Below are positions 1-6,151 of a DNA stretch of 23,887 nt, in pieces; within the stretch, counting starts at the first letter, position 1; each line of letters begins with the position of its first letter. The position numbers and the translations under genes are program-made. The notes beneath the pieces were generated by a model. The model made no database searches and was not told where the DNA came from. It worked only from the letters and a program-made list of their open reading frames with translations. Origin of the DNA: JAHITU01 sp964486155 (GTDB lineage: Bacteria; Patescibacteriota; Minisyncoccia; Phycocordibacterales; UBA12079); contig CAZAKQ010000010.1 of NCBI GenBank assembly GCA_964486155.1, positions 1 through 23,887 on the forward strand. Reading direction: 5' to 3'.

Positions 1-1
1 G

Positions 2-154
2 AAAATTTTAAAAATTGTAACAGAAAATCCAGAATTGTTTCAAAAAATTGGAACAGAAGTTCAAGCTAAAATGAAAGAAGGAAAAGATCAAATGTCAGCT
101 ACTATGGAAGTAATGAGTAATTACCAAAATGAATTGAAGGATATAATGAAATAG
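2..154 (+). CDS. 3' end of an unknown protein (5' truncated)
   Basis: An open frame enters from the left edge and ends at TAG (152-154), giving the last 50 residues of a protein. The fragment is polar and helical-looking, rich in K, E, Q and M, with no cysteine and no recognisable motif. No family can be named. The frame is plausible because it is open to the edge and is followed directly by a promoter region, but the start lies outside the window. Confidence 0.6.
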   Translation, partial: KILKIVTENPELFQKIGTEVQAKMKEGKDQMSATMEVMSNYQNELKDIMK

Positions 155-171
155 AAATTTTAAATATAACA

Positions 172-220
172 AATATAGTACATCACTATTGACATATAGT
201 AAACCCTGATGTACTATATT
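172..220. repeat. Perfect 14-bp inverted repeat enclosing the promoter (candidate operator)
   Basis: AATATAGTACATCA (172-185) and its exact reverse complement TGATGTACTATATT (207-220) flank a 21-bp spacer holding the -35 box. The right arm covers the -10 box. A further TATAGTA half-site lies at 195-201, 21 bp (two helical turns) from the one at 174-180. This arrangement fits a dimeric repressor site, but no regulator is identified. Confidence 0.6.
189..217 (+). promoter_or_regulatory. Sigma-70-type promoter for the 119-residue gene
   Basis: A perfect -35 box TTGACA (189-194), 17-bp spacer and -10 box TACTAT (212-217). The predicted transcript starts near 224 and gives a leader of about 40 nt with an AGGAGG site (254-259) before the ATG at 265. 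Confidence 0.75.
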
Positions 221-264
221 AAACAGTAGAACCTAATATCAATTATTTTAAAGAGGAGGTAAAA

Positions 265-624
265 ATGGCTATTCGTTTTGAAAGAGTATTGGCTCAGGCT
301 GAGGTTATGGTGGTAAACAAATATAATCGAACAAATGGAACTTTTGTTCAATTTGAAGTTTCAAATCTTGTTATCCCTTTGAAAAAGGAATTTAAAAAGG
401 TATGGAATGATGTTCATGCCGATTGGATGAAAGTTACCGTTGGGGACAAGACTTCAATTGTAAAAGTCATTTGTCTAATTTCCAAAGATGCTTTCAAAGG
501 AAGATTTCCGGATGCTGTTAATCAGGCAGAGAACTTTAAATTGCACCAAAAATTTAAAAATAACCGTCGGTTTGGAGGTGCTTACCATTCTTCTCATAAA
601 AAAGGGAGATCAGCATATGCTTAA
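265..624 (+). CDS. Unknown 119-residue basic protein
   Basis: The ATG follows a strong AGGAGG site by 5 nt. The N-terminal ~85 residues alternate short beta-like stretches (AEVMVVNKY, FVQFEVSNLVIPL, WMKVTVGD, IVKVICLISK). The tail, from about residue 95, is very basic and glycine/histidine-rich (KNNRRFGGAYHSSHKKGRS). No signal peptide, membrane segment or catalytic motif is seen. The basic tail would suit nucleic-acid binding, but that is inference only. It is a single-gene unit with its own promoter within an inverted repeat and its own terminator. The codons are less AT-extreme than in the core genes, which may point to acquisition. I do not recognise the family. Confidence 0.85.
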   Translation: MAIRFERVLAQAEVMVVNKYNRTNGTFVQFEVSNLVIPLKKEFKKVWNDVHADWMKVTVGDKTSIVKVICLISKDAFKGRFPDAVNQAENFKLHQKFKNNRRFGGAYHSSHKKGRSAYA

Positions 625-644
625 GTCTCAAATTGAACCACAAC

Positions 645-688
645 AAAAAGGCTGTTTTTATTTTAACCAAATAAAAACAGCCTTTTTT
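645..688 (+). terminator. Rho-independent terminator after the 119-residue gene
   Basis: A 17-bp perfect stem (645-661 with 671-687), 9-nt loop, GGCTG core and a run of T. An apparent 80-residue reading frame at 488-730 runs through this hairpin and is a shadow. Confidence 0.9.
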
Positions 689-746
689 AATGCAATAGAA
701 TTCTATTTGTGCTATTATCAAATGAATTAAATTTTAAATTAAAATT

Positions 747-837
747 ATGCTTTCAATAGGCACAGTCAGAACACTAAACGACATAATTTAAATACTACAA
801 AAATTCCTCTTGAATTTATTATAAAACTCCCTGCTCC
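747..837 (+). repeat. Cassette left-end repeat, copy A
   Basis: 91 bp beginning ATGCTTTCAATAGG, the first 14 bases of ychF, followed by a segment starting CACAGTCAGAACACTAAAC. It recurs at 1656-1745, with one mismatch in the first 72 bp and a few differences after that. It encodes only a 14-codon open frame that begins like YchF (MLSIG). It lies just upstream of the kinase promoter. Confidence 0.85.
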
Positions 838-873
838 CAAGAAACTTTTTGGGAATTGATTCAGCACGAAGTA

Positions 874-902
874 TTGACACTATTATGATATGATGTTATT
901 AT
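874..902 (+). promoter_or_regulatory. Promoter of the P-loop kinase gene
   Basis: TTGACA (874-879), 17-bp spacer, TATTAT (897-902). The start is predicted near 909, about 43 nt before the ATG, with an AAGGAGAT site in between. The same -35/-10 pair drives the small-protein cluster at 20282. Confidence 0.75.
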
Positions 903-951
903 ATTTGCGGAAAAGTTACTTATTAAATAGTTTTATATCAAGGAGATTAAT

Positions 952-1467
952 ATGAAAAAAGTATATGTTACTGGTATAGCTGGTACTGGTAAATCAACAG
1001 TATTAAAAAAGCTTAAAGAAAAAGGTTTTTGTACTATTGGTACTGATGAAACCCTGAATCTTTGTCATTGGGTTAACCAAAAAAGCGGAAAAGCTGTAAA
1101 AGAAGAAACTGCTCTCACTGAAGAATTTGTTAGTTCACATGATTGGTTATGTGATATAAAATTCTTGCAAGAACTTATTGATAGAAAAAAAGAAGATATA
1201 GTTTTTGTATTGGGGATTACAGGCAATCAAGAACAGTACTTGGATAATTTTGACAAAATTCTTTGTTTAACAGCTAGACCTGAAGTTTTTCTTGAAAGAA
1301 TAAACAACAGAATTGATAACGATTTTGGCAAAGAGAAAAAGGTTCAAAAACGTCTTCTTGGTTGGTATAAAGAGTATGAAGATAAAATGTCAAAGAGAGG
1401 AGCGACTATAATCAATGCTGAAAAGCCAATAGATGAAGTTGTTGAACAGATACTTAAGAATTTTTAA
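952..1467 (+). CDS. P-loop nucleotide kinase-like protein
   Basis: 171 residues with an N-terminal Walker A motif GIAGTGKST (8-16) on the first beta strand. It has the spacing typical of small AAA_18/AAA_33-type kinases (shikimate/adenylate/nucleoside kinase fold). The hydrophobic strand DIVFVLGITG (about 77-86) resembles Walker B, and a lid-like stretch rich in R/K (RINNRIDNDFGKEKK) lies around 106-120. The substrate cannot be told from sequence. A strong Shine-Dalgarno site (AAGGAGAT) sets the start, and the gene has its own promoter and terminator. It is the only gene in the 909-bp unit 747-1655, whose two ends resemble those of the next unit, so it looks like cassette cargo. A role in nucleoside salvage or small-molecule modification is plausible but unproven. 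Confidence 0.88.
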   Translation: MKKVYVTGIAGTGKSTVLKKLKEKGFCTIGTDETLNLCHWVNQKSGKAVKEETALTEEFVSSHDWLCDIKFLQELIDRKKEDIVFVLGITGNQEQYLDNFDKILCLTARPEVFLERINNRIDNDFGKEKKVQKRLLGWYKEYEDKMSKRGATIINAEKPIDEVVEQILKNF

Positions 1468-1473
1468 TAAAAT

Positions 1474-1519
1474 AGCCGCACATAGGAAGATCCATAATTT
1501 TTCTTTTGTGCGGCTTTTC
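1474..1519 (+). terminator. Terminator after the kinase gene
   Basis: 9-bp perfect stem AGCCGCACA (1474-1482) with TGTGCGGCT (1507-1515), a 24-nt loop and a short T-rich tail. The loop is longer than usual, so the call is moderate. Confidence 0.6.
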
Positions 1520-1548
1520 TATTCTTTATTTGATAAATAAAAGTAAGA

Positions 1549-1669
1549 GAAGAGAATAAAATCTCCTAATAAGGAGGTTTTTTATTTACAAAATCTCTAG
1601 AAATTACCCTTAAAATATGTCATAATAGGTTTTTATTATTTAAGTCAAAATCAAAATGCTTTCGATAGG
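1549..1669 (+). repeat. Displaced copy of the ychF promoter and first 14 bases
   Basis: 1587-1669 matches 4544-4626 at 82 of 83 positions. Weaker similarity continues left to about 1549 and 4510. It includes the extended -10-like TGTCATAAT, the leader and ATGCTTTCGATAGG, but not the ychF body. At 1656-1669 it fuses directly to the left-end repeat (copy B), making this a chimeric junction. Confidence 0.9.
1557..1583 (+). terminator. Short terminator hairpin inside the duplicated ychF 5' region
   Basis: CTCCT (1563-1567), AATA loop, AGGAG (1572-1576), extended by A/T pairs and followed by six T. It lies where the ychF-proximal copy (about 4510-4543) has diverged sequence without a stem. Confidence 0.6.
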
Positions 1670-1745
1670 CACAGTCAGAACACTAAACGACATAATTTAA
1701 ATACTACAAAAATTCCTCTTGAATTTACTATAAACTACCTGCTCC
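1656..1745 (+). repeat. Cassette left-end repeat, copy B
   Basis: Second copy of the sequence at 747-837, starting at the ATG shared with ychF. Its only open frame is 14 codons (ATG 1656, stop TAA 1698-1700). It ends 10 bp before a TTGACA promoter box. Confidence 0.85.
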
Positions 1746-1755
1746 AAAAAAATGT

Positions 1756-1784
1756 TTGACAATAATAGGCTAATATGATATAAA
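1756..1784 (+). promoter_or_regulatory. Promoter of the 42-residue ORF
   Basis: TTGACA (1756-1761), 17-bp spacer, TATAAA (1779-1784). Transcription should start at or next to the ATG at 1791, so the mRNA would be leaderless. Confidence 0.75.
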
Positions 1785-1790
1785 ATAAAC

Positions 1791-1919
1791 ATGGTAAAAA
1801 GTTACGAAAAAAATATATATGGCAAAAGACCAATGAATATTGGGGCTTTTCATGTAACACCACTGTCTCCAGATGGTATTTGGGCAATGTATATGAGTAA
1901 CTTAATGAAATCTATTTAA
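1791..1919 (+). CDS. Unknown 42-residue peptide, probably leaderless
   Basis: ATG to TAA encoding 42 residues. The N-terminal third is charged (MVKSYEKNIYGKRP) and the rest is mostly uncharged (NIGAFHVTPLSPDGIWAMYM) with one Trp and several Met. A near-consensus promoter ends 6 nt before the ATG, and a strong terminator begins 22 nt after the stop. This is therefore a complete small transcription unit, and chance is a less likely explanation than for a bare ORF. It has no Shine-Dalgarno site. It lies 130 bp upstream of an ABC exporter gene in the same cassette, which invites the idea of an exported peptide, but no leader motif or double-glycine site is present. It may instead be a small RNA. 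The family is not recognised. Confidence 0.55.
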   Translation: MVKSYEKNIYGKRPMNIGAFHVTPLSPDGIWAMYMSNLMKSI

Positions 1920-1941
1920 ACATTTTTAAAATTAGTTATTG

Positions 1942-1970
1942 AAATACCTTGCTCAGAGCAAGGTATTTTT
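1942..1970 (+). terminator. Terminator after the 42-residue ORF
   Basis: 13-bp perfect stem (1942-1954 with 1956-1968, core ACCTTGCTC), almost no loop, ending in five T. Confidence 0.85.
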
Positions 1971-2048
1971 AATCTAGTAAGTATTTTGACAATTAAATAA
2001 AAGGTGAAATTAAGAAAAATTTAAAATCAAAAAGGAGAGGAGAAGAAG

Positions 2049-3896
2049 GTGGAAAAATTTCAGAAAGATCCGAAAAGGTCAGAGTCTTGGAGAGATTATT
2101 TGGAACATTTTAAGACAATTGCAGACATGCTGTCTTGGGTTTGGAGAGAGTTCGTCAATGAGAAAGGTAAAACTTTGGCAAAAAAAGCTTTTGTTTTTGC
2201 TACGATTATGTATGTTTTGGACATTGCTCGTCCATACTTGTTGGGTTTGGTTTTTGATGGGTTGGATTCGGGCGTATCTTCCGTAATGATTATGGGAATA
2301 TCATTGTATATTCTTTTTGTTATAGGGAGACTTCTTTGCTCGTACAAAAGGAGGGTAGCTCAAGAATTTATGTTTGGAGAAAATGCTAAGGTATTAGACC
2401 AAAAAACAACTAAATTGTTTTTGGGTAAGTCTTTGGGGTTGCACTTAAATGAAAATTCTATACTGAGTAAGTCGAATCTTGAAAGGGGTTATCATCGAAT
2501 GAATGAGATATGTTACCTGATTCAATTTGAGGGTATTAACTCAATTTTAGGTTTGTTCATTTCCTGTGCTGGGCTTTTGATCTTAGACTTTAAGTCAGGT
2601 TTGGTTGTCGTTGCTATGCTTATTTCTCATTTTTCTTGGGGGCTCTTCATAAACCGGAAAATGGTAGATGAAGGTGTAAAGATTGATAGTAAATGGCGTT
2701 CGATGAATCGTTTTAGGGTGGAATTGCTCGATCTTGTTTTTCGGGTAAAGGTAAACAGAAAAGAGAATTTTTCTTTAAAAAAACTAAGAGAAAAATTTGA
2801 TGAGTTTATTGTTCCTGACAGAAAGCTCTGGTTGTGGTTTATTAAAACAACAGTTATTCGGGGAGCTTTCGATTATGTCGGTCTTGTCGCGATTTTAATT
2901 TGGGGGGTGTTCAGGGTTTGGCAAGGTGAATTAAGTCTAGGTACCTTGTATCCTATTATGGTATGGGGAAACACTGTAATTGATAACCTTTGGAGAATTG
3001 GAGAGGTAGAAAGGAATTTGCATTTCAATACACCTTCAATTCTTTCGTTGAAGAAGGCTCTTGAAATGCCTGATTCTTTGGTTCATCTCAAAAATGCTGT
3101 TGTTTTGCGTGTAGGAAAACTTTTTCAGGTTGATTTTGATAAGGTTGGTTATACCTATTCTGAAAATGGCTTAAAGCCTGTACTGAAAGAGGTTTCTTTG
3201 AATATTGCTCCTGGAGAAAAAGTTGGGGTGATTGGGATTAGCGGAGCCGGAAAATCAACGATGGCTTCTCTTTTGTTGCGGAATTTTGATCCAACCAATG
3301 GTTTGATTAAAATCAACGGGTTCGACTTAAGGGAAATCGATCATAAATCTTGGCTTTCTCTTGTGGGTTATATCCCTCAATCAGCGGAGATTTTTGATGG
3401 GACTATTCGGGAAAATCTTCTTTACGGTTTGTCTGAAAAAGAAGCCGAAGAGTTTTCTGATCGAAAGCTTTGGAAGATGATGCGAAAATTGCAAATTGAT
3501 TTTGGAGATCGTTTAACTGATGGCTTAAATACCTTGGTCGGACGAAATGGAATTAAATTGTCTGGTGGTCAAGCTCAGCGGTTGATGATTGGAGCAGCGG
3601 TTTTAAAAAATCCAAGCTTCATGATTATCGATGAAGCTACATCTTCTCTTGATGCAACTACTGAAAAGTGGGTGCAACAAGGATTAGAAGAAGTTTTAAA
3701 AGATAGAGGAGCTATGATTATTACACATCGTTTGAATACTATTCGGCGAGTGTGTGATCGATTTATAGTTTTAGATGGAAATGGAGAAGGAGGTAAAATA
3801 ATTGCAGAAGCTAGGTCCTTTGAAGAATTGGCTAAAATTTCACCAGAATTTAGATCATTAGCAGAAGATCAAGGATTGTCTTTGATTACTGTTTAA
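2049..3896 (+). CDS. ABC-type half exporter (membrane domain fused to ATPase)
   Basis: 615 residues. The start is GTG (2049), set by the strong site AAGGAGAGGAG about 7 nt upstream. Residues ~45-320 form the exporter membrane domain: hydrophobic segments near 47-70, 78-98, 165-205 and 270-310. The ATPase domain follows: Walker A GISGAGKST (396-404), Q-loop in YIPQS, signature LSGGQ (504-508), Walker B FMIIDE (524-529) and H-loop H560, all intact. It should work as a homodimer or with a partner gene, exporting lipid, drug or peptide; the substrate is unknown. It is richer in G and T codons (ttg, ggg, gtt) than ychF or leuS, suggesting a separate origin. It is the main cargo of the 1656-4612 unit, between the 42-residue ORF and a convergent transglutaminase-like gene. 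A -35-like TTGACA lies at 1986-1991 with no convincing -10 box. Confidence 0.95.
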   Translation: MEKFQKDPKRSESWRDYLEHFKTIADMLSWVWREFVNEKGKTLAKKAFVFATIMYVLDIARPYLLGLVFDGLDSGVSSVMIMGISLYILFVIGRLLCSYKRRVAQEFMFGENAKVLDQKTTKLFLGKSLGLHLNENSILSKSNLERGYHRMNEICYLIQFEGINSILGLFISCAGLLILDFKSGLVVVAMLISHFSWGLFINRKMVDEGVKIDSKWRSMNRFRVELLDLVFRVKVNRKENFSLKKLREKFDEFIVPDRKLWLWFIKTTVIRGAFDYVGLVAILIWGVFRVWQGELSLGTLYPIMVWGNTVIDNLWRIGEVERNLHFNTPSILSLKKALEMPDSLVHLKNAVVLRVGKLFQVDFDKVGYTYSENGLKPVLKEVSLNIAPGEKVGVIGISGAGKSTMASLLLRNFDPTNGLIKINGFDLREIDHKSWLSLVGYIPQSAEIFDGTIRENLLYGLSEKEAEEFSDRKLWKMMRKLQIDFGDRLTDGLNTLVGRNGIKLSGGQAQRLMIGAAVLKNPSFMIIDEATSSLDATTEKWVQQGLEEVLKDRGAMIITHRLNTIRRVCDRFIVLDGNGEGGKIIAEARSFEELAKISPEFRSLAEDQGLSLITV

Positions 3897-3920
3897 AAGG
3901 AGTTCTTAAGAGTTAAAAAT

Positions 3921-3956
3921 AAACTCGATTAAGCATGTTGCTTAATCGAGTTTTTT
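3921..3956. terminator. Bidirectional terminator between the convergent ABC and transglutaminase-like genes
   Basis: 15-bp perfect stem (3921-3935 with 3939-3953), TGT loop, flanked by A-rich and T-rich runs so that it can act on both strands. Confidence 0.9.
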
Positions 3957-3962
3957 AATTAT

Positions 3963-4487
3963 CTATTTTTTAAAAATTTTATTCATAGATTCAAAACTAT
4001 CTAACCCCAAATCCCAATTATCCTTACCTCTTTTCCATAATTTGTATTCTCCTCTGAAGGTATCATTTTCGGTCATTTGCTTTGGGTAAGGAATAGAGTT
4101 TTTGAATGATGGGTCTAGTCTATACCAAGTATCGTTTAATTTAGCTTCAACAATAGAATGAGTCATTGTTCTTTTGGTTGAAACTAGTTTTAATAAATTA
4201 CCTTCAATTCCTAAAGCTTTACATAAAGCGAGAAAAACTAAAACAATATCGGAACAAGCTTTTCCTTCATAAACATAACCATCTTGAATAATTTGAGAAG
4301 CTGTTCGTTTCCATTGAATACTATCAGCATGCTCTTTGGTTTTTTCATTATAAGGTTTAAATTCCAAGGTATCTAAAACATAATCTCTTAGATTTACTAA
4401 ATCTTCAGGAGTTTCAACTTTCATATCTCCTAAAAAATTTAAAATATATTTATCTGTTTCTATTTGAGATTTTGGTTTATTTTTCAT
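3963..4487 (-). CDS. Transglutaminase-like cysteine protein
   Basis: 174 residues. The triad expected of the transglutaminase/protease-like fold is visible: C78 in GKACSDIVLVFLALCKALGI, H110 in MTHSIVEA and D125 in YRLDPSF. The helix after the cysteine and the strand holding the histidine match the core pattern. No signal peptide or membrane segment is seen, so it is probably cytosolic. Proteins with this core cleave, crosslink or amidate peptides; the actual reaction cannot be assigned. The ATG has no Shine-Dalgarno site but sits 7 nt after a TATAAT box, so the mRNA is probably leaderless. It is convergent with the ABC gene, with a terminator between them. Both lie within the apparent cassette, so a joint role in peptide processing and export is possible but speculative. 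Confidence 0.85.
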   Translation of the reverse strand: MKNKPKSQIETDKYILNFLGDMKVETPEDLVNLRDYVLDTLEFKPYNEKTKEHADSIQWKRTASQIIQDGYVYEGKACSDIVLVFLALCKALGIEGNLLKLVSTKRTMTHSIVEAKLNDTWYRLDPSFKNSIPYPKQMTENDTFRGEYKLWKRGKDNWDLGLDSFESMNKIFKK

Positions 4488-4494
4488 ATTTCTG

Positions 4495-4500
4495 ATTATA
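4495..4500 (-). promoter_or_regulatory. -10 box for a leaderless transglutaminase-like mRNA
   Basis: A perfect TATAAT on the minus strand, 7 nt before the ATG (4487). No clear -35 box. It lies immediately outside the ychF-upstream repeat. Confidence 0.6.
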
Positions 4501-4509
4501 CTAAAAAAT

Positions 4510-4626
4510 GAGAGAATAAGATATTATTAATAGGTTTTTTGTATACAAAATCTCTAGAAATTACCCTTAAAATATGTCATAATAGGTTTTTATTATTTAA
4601 GTCAAAATCAAAATGCTTTCAATAGG
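4510..4626 (+). repeat. ychF promoter region, functional copy of the repeat at 1549-1669
   Basis: 4544-4626 is the 83-bp segment that recurs upstream with one difference (A4621 against G1664). It contains an extended -10-like TGTCATAAT (about 4575-4583), the leader and the first five codons of ychF. It is the right-hand boundary of the apparent cassette array. Confidence 0.85.
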
Positions 4627-5707
4627 AATAGTTGGTTTACCCAACGTTGGAAAATCTACATTATTTAATGCTTTAACTGAAAAATCTGTTTCAGCAGAGA
4701 ATTATCCTTTTTGCACCATTGATCCATCTGTGGGGGTGGTTTCTGTACCTGATGCACGATTAGATAAGTTGAGTAAATTTTCTAATTCTCAAAAAACAGT
4801 TCACACCGCTATTGAATTTGTAGATATTGCTGGATTAGTAGCGGGAGCTCATGAAGGAGAAGGATTAGGAAATAAATTTTTAGCTAATATTAGAGAAACA
4901 GATGCGATAATTCAAATAGTGCGAATCTTTGAAGATGAAAATGTTATTCACGTAAATGGAAAAATAGATCCAATGAATGATATTGAAGTAATTAATTTAG
5001 AATTAATAATGTCCGATTTTCAAACTGTTTCAAAAAGAATCGCTAATTTAGAAAAAGATGTAAAAAAAGGAGAAAAAAATGCTATCGCTGAACAGGAAAT
5101 TTTAAAAAAGATTGAGAAGGCTTTGGACGATGGTAAGTTTGCTTCTTCAATAGAAACAAACGAAGAAGAAACAAAAATGCTTAAGATGTTAAATCTTTTG
5201 ACTGTAAAACCAATTTTATATGCTTTCAATAAGAAAATGGGAGGGAAAAATTTAGATGAAATGTATGATTCTTGTTGGGAAGAGGTGGAAAAATTTTTGG
5301 ATGGATCTGGTTCAAAATGGATTAAAATTGACACACAAGCAGAACATGAATTGAAAGATTTGACGGAAGATGAAAAGGAAGAGTATAAACAAACATTGGG
5401 TGGGTCTTGTGATGACATAGATGTTTTAATTAGAAAAGGTTATGAGTTGTTGGATTTAATTACTTTTTTAACAACAGGAGAAGAAGAATCACGAGCTTGG
5501 ACAATTCGGAGAGGTTCGACCTCTCCAGAAGCGGGTTCAGCTATTCATACAGATTTTAAAGATAAATTTATTAAAGCTGATGTTATTAATTGGCAAGATT
5601 TGTTAAATGTTGGTTCTAAAGCTGAAGCTCGAGATCAAGGATTGATTAGATTAGAAGGAAAAGAATATATAGTACAAGATGGAGATGTTATCGAATTTAA
5701 GATTTAA
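4613..5707 (+). CDS. ychF: Ribosome-binding ATPase YchF (Obg family)
   Basis: 364 residues, the usual YchF length. The N-terminal Obg-type nucleotide-binding domain has G1 GLPNVGKST (8-16) and G3 DIAGLV (71-76). The guanine-specifying NKxD is replaced, as expected for the ATP-preferring YchF branch. A helical coiled-coil insert follows (about 125-190), and the C-terminal TGS domain starts near 280 (SRAWTIRRGSTSPEAG, then IHTDFKDKFIKADVI). YchF binds ribosomes and hydrolyses ATP in translation and stress control. There is no Shine-Dalgarno site. The first five codons and the promoter also exist as a displaced copy at 1587-1669, so this 5' end appears to have been a repeated insertion point. 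A perfect 8-bp hairpin at 5508-5526 lies in the TGS coding region. A terminator follows directly. Confidence 0.98.
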   Translation: MLSIGIVGLPNVGKSTLFNALTEKSVSAENYPFCTIDPSVGVVSVPDARLDKLSKFSNSQKTVHTAIEFVDIAGLVAGAHEGEGLGNKFLANIRETDAIIQIVRIFEDENVIHVNGKIDPMNDIEVINLELIMSDFQTVSKRIANLEKDVKKGEKNAIAEQEILKKIEKALDDGKFASSIETNEEETKMLKMLNLLTVKPILYAFNKKMGGKNLDEMYDSCWEEVEKFLDGSGSKWIKIDTQAEHELKDLTEDEKEEYKQTLGGSCDDIDVLIRKGYELLDLITFLTTGEEESRAWTIRRGSTSPEAGSAIHTDFKDKFIKADVINWQDLLNVGSKAEARDQGLIRLEGKEYIVQDGDVIEFKI

Positions 5708-5736
5708 AAAATTGAGGAGTTGGACTCCTCAATTTT
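5708..5736 (+). terminator. Terminator after ychF
   Basis: 13-bp perfect stem AAAATTGAGGAGT/ACTCCTCAATTTT with TGG loop, starting one base after the stop codon. The T tract is short (TTTTCTTC). Confidence 0.85.
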
Positions 5737-5797
5737 CTTCTCATTTTTTTGGGTTTAGTATTTTGTAGTAAATATTCTCTATAACAGAACATAGAGA

Positions 5798-5853
5798 TAA
5801 ATTTTTAAAGGTAATTATTCCAGTTAACTGGAATAATTACCTTTAAAAATTTA
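5798..5853. repeat. 56-bp perfect palindrome
   Basis: Every base from 5798 to 5825 pairs with 5826 to 5853, with no spacer (centre GTT|AAC). AT-rich outer arms enclose GGTAATTATTCCAG. It lies between the ychF terminator and the next promoter. It could be a two-way transcription barrier or a cruciform-forming site; the length without any loop is unusual for a terminator. Confidence 0.95.
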
Positions 5854-5870
5854 ATTTGCCGGCAGACAGG

Positions 5871-5898
5871 TTGACAACTATTTTAAATGATATAAAAT
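5871..5898 (+). promoter_or_regulatory. Promoter of a short transcript (28-residue ORF or small RNA)
   Basis: TTGACA (5871-5876), 16-bp spacer, TAAAAT (5893-5898). It follows a GC-rich half palindrome (GCCGGCAGACAGG, 5858-5870). Confidence 0.55.
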
Positions 5899-5913
5899 TA
5901 TAAGTATAAATAT

Positions 5914-6000
5914 ATGAATAATATTTTGAACACAATATTAAATAACTTTTTCCAATTTTTTGGATTTTTTACACCTAAACTGAGTAGGGAGTTATTTTAA
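5914..6000 (+). CDS. Possible 28-residue hydrophobic peptide
   Basis: ATG 5914 to TAA 6000. The peptide is rich in N, F, L and I (MNNILNTILNNFFQFFGFF) with a basic C-terminal end, resembling a short membrane-active peptide. The predicted transcription start (about 5905) leaves a 9-nt leader with no ribosome site. A terminator follows at 6029. The unit could equally be a ~145-nt regulatory RNA, and the coding call is weak. The segment GGGAGTT (5987-5993), at the end of the ORF, is complementary to AACTCCC (6030-6036) in the terminator stem, an arrangement reminiscent of attenuation. Confidence 0.35.
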   Translation: MNNILNTILNNFFQFFGFFTPKLSRELF

Positions 6001-6028
6001 TGTTAAAGTAAAGTAGAAAAATTTTAAC

Positions 6029-6052
6029 AAACTCCCGAAAGGGTGTTTTTTT
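6029..6052 (+). terminator. Terminator with GAAA tetraloop
   Basis: AAACTCCC - GAAA - GGGTGTTT with one mismatch, followed by a T run. It ends the short transcript from 5871. Its left arm can alternatively pair with 5987-5993. Confidence 0.7.
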
Positions 6053-6089
6053 AATTTGTTTTTAGGAAATTTGATAAAATTTTTTAAAA

Positions 6090-6109
6090 ATAGATTAAAA
6101 ATAATCTAT
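6090..6109. repeat. Short hairpin upstream of the 71-residue gene
   Basis: ATAGATTA, AAAA loop, TAATCTAT: a perfect 8-bp stem. A TATAAT box at 6123-6128 follows, with no clear -35 box. The hairpin may be an operator or a remnant terminator. Confidence 0.4.
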
Positions 6110-6151
6110 GGATAGTTCTTTTTATAATTAACAAAAAAATAGGAGGTAACG

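Noticed and set aside
747..1745. Integron attC sites flanking gene cassettes
   Set aside because: The repeats lack GTTRRRY/RYYYAAC boxes and the folded structure of attC, and the recombinase in the window lacks the integron-specific helix.
1791..4487. Lasso-peptide or similar complete modified-peptide gene cluster
   Set aside because: A transglutaminase-like protein, an ABC exporter and a small ORF are present, but no asparagine-synthetase-like cyclase or recognition-element protein, and the small ORF lacks a known leader motif.
5020..5418. 132-codon open frame on the minus strand inside ychF
   Set aside because: Shadow of ychF: low-complexity S/F-rich product, no ribosome site, and the forward frame is a certain gene.
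5508..5526. Perfect 8-bp hairpin GGAGAGGT-tcg-ACCTCTCC inside ychF
   Set aside because: It lies in a conserved TGS-domain segment with no extra residues, so it is not an insertion like those in tsaD. It is probably incidental.
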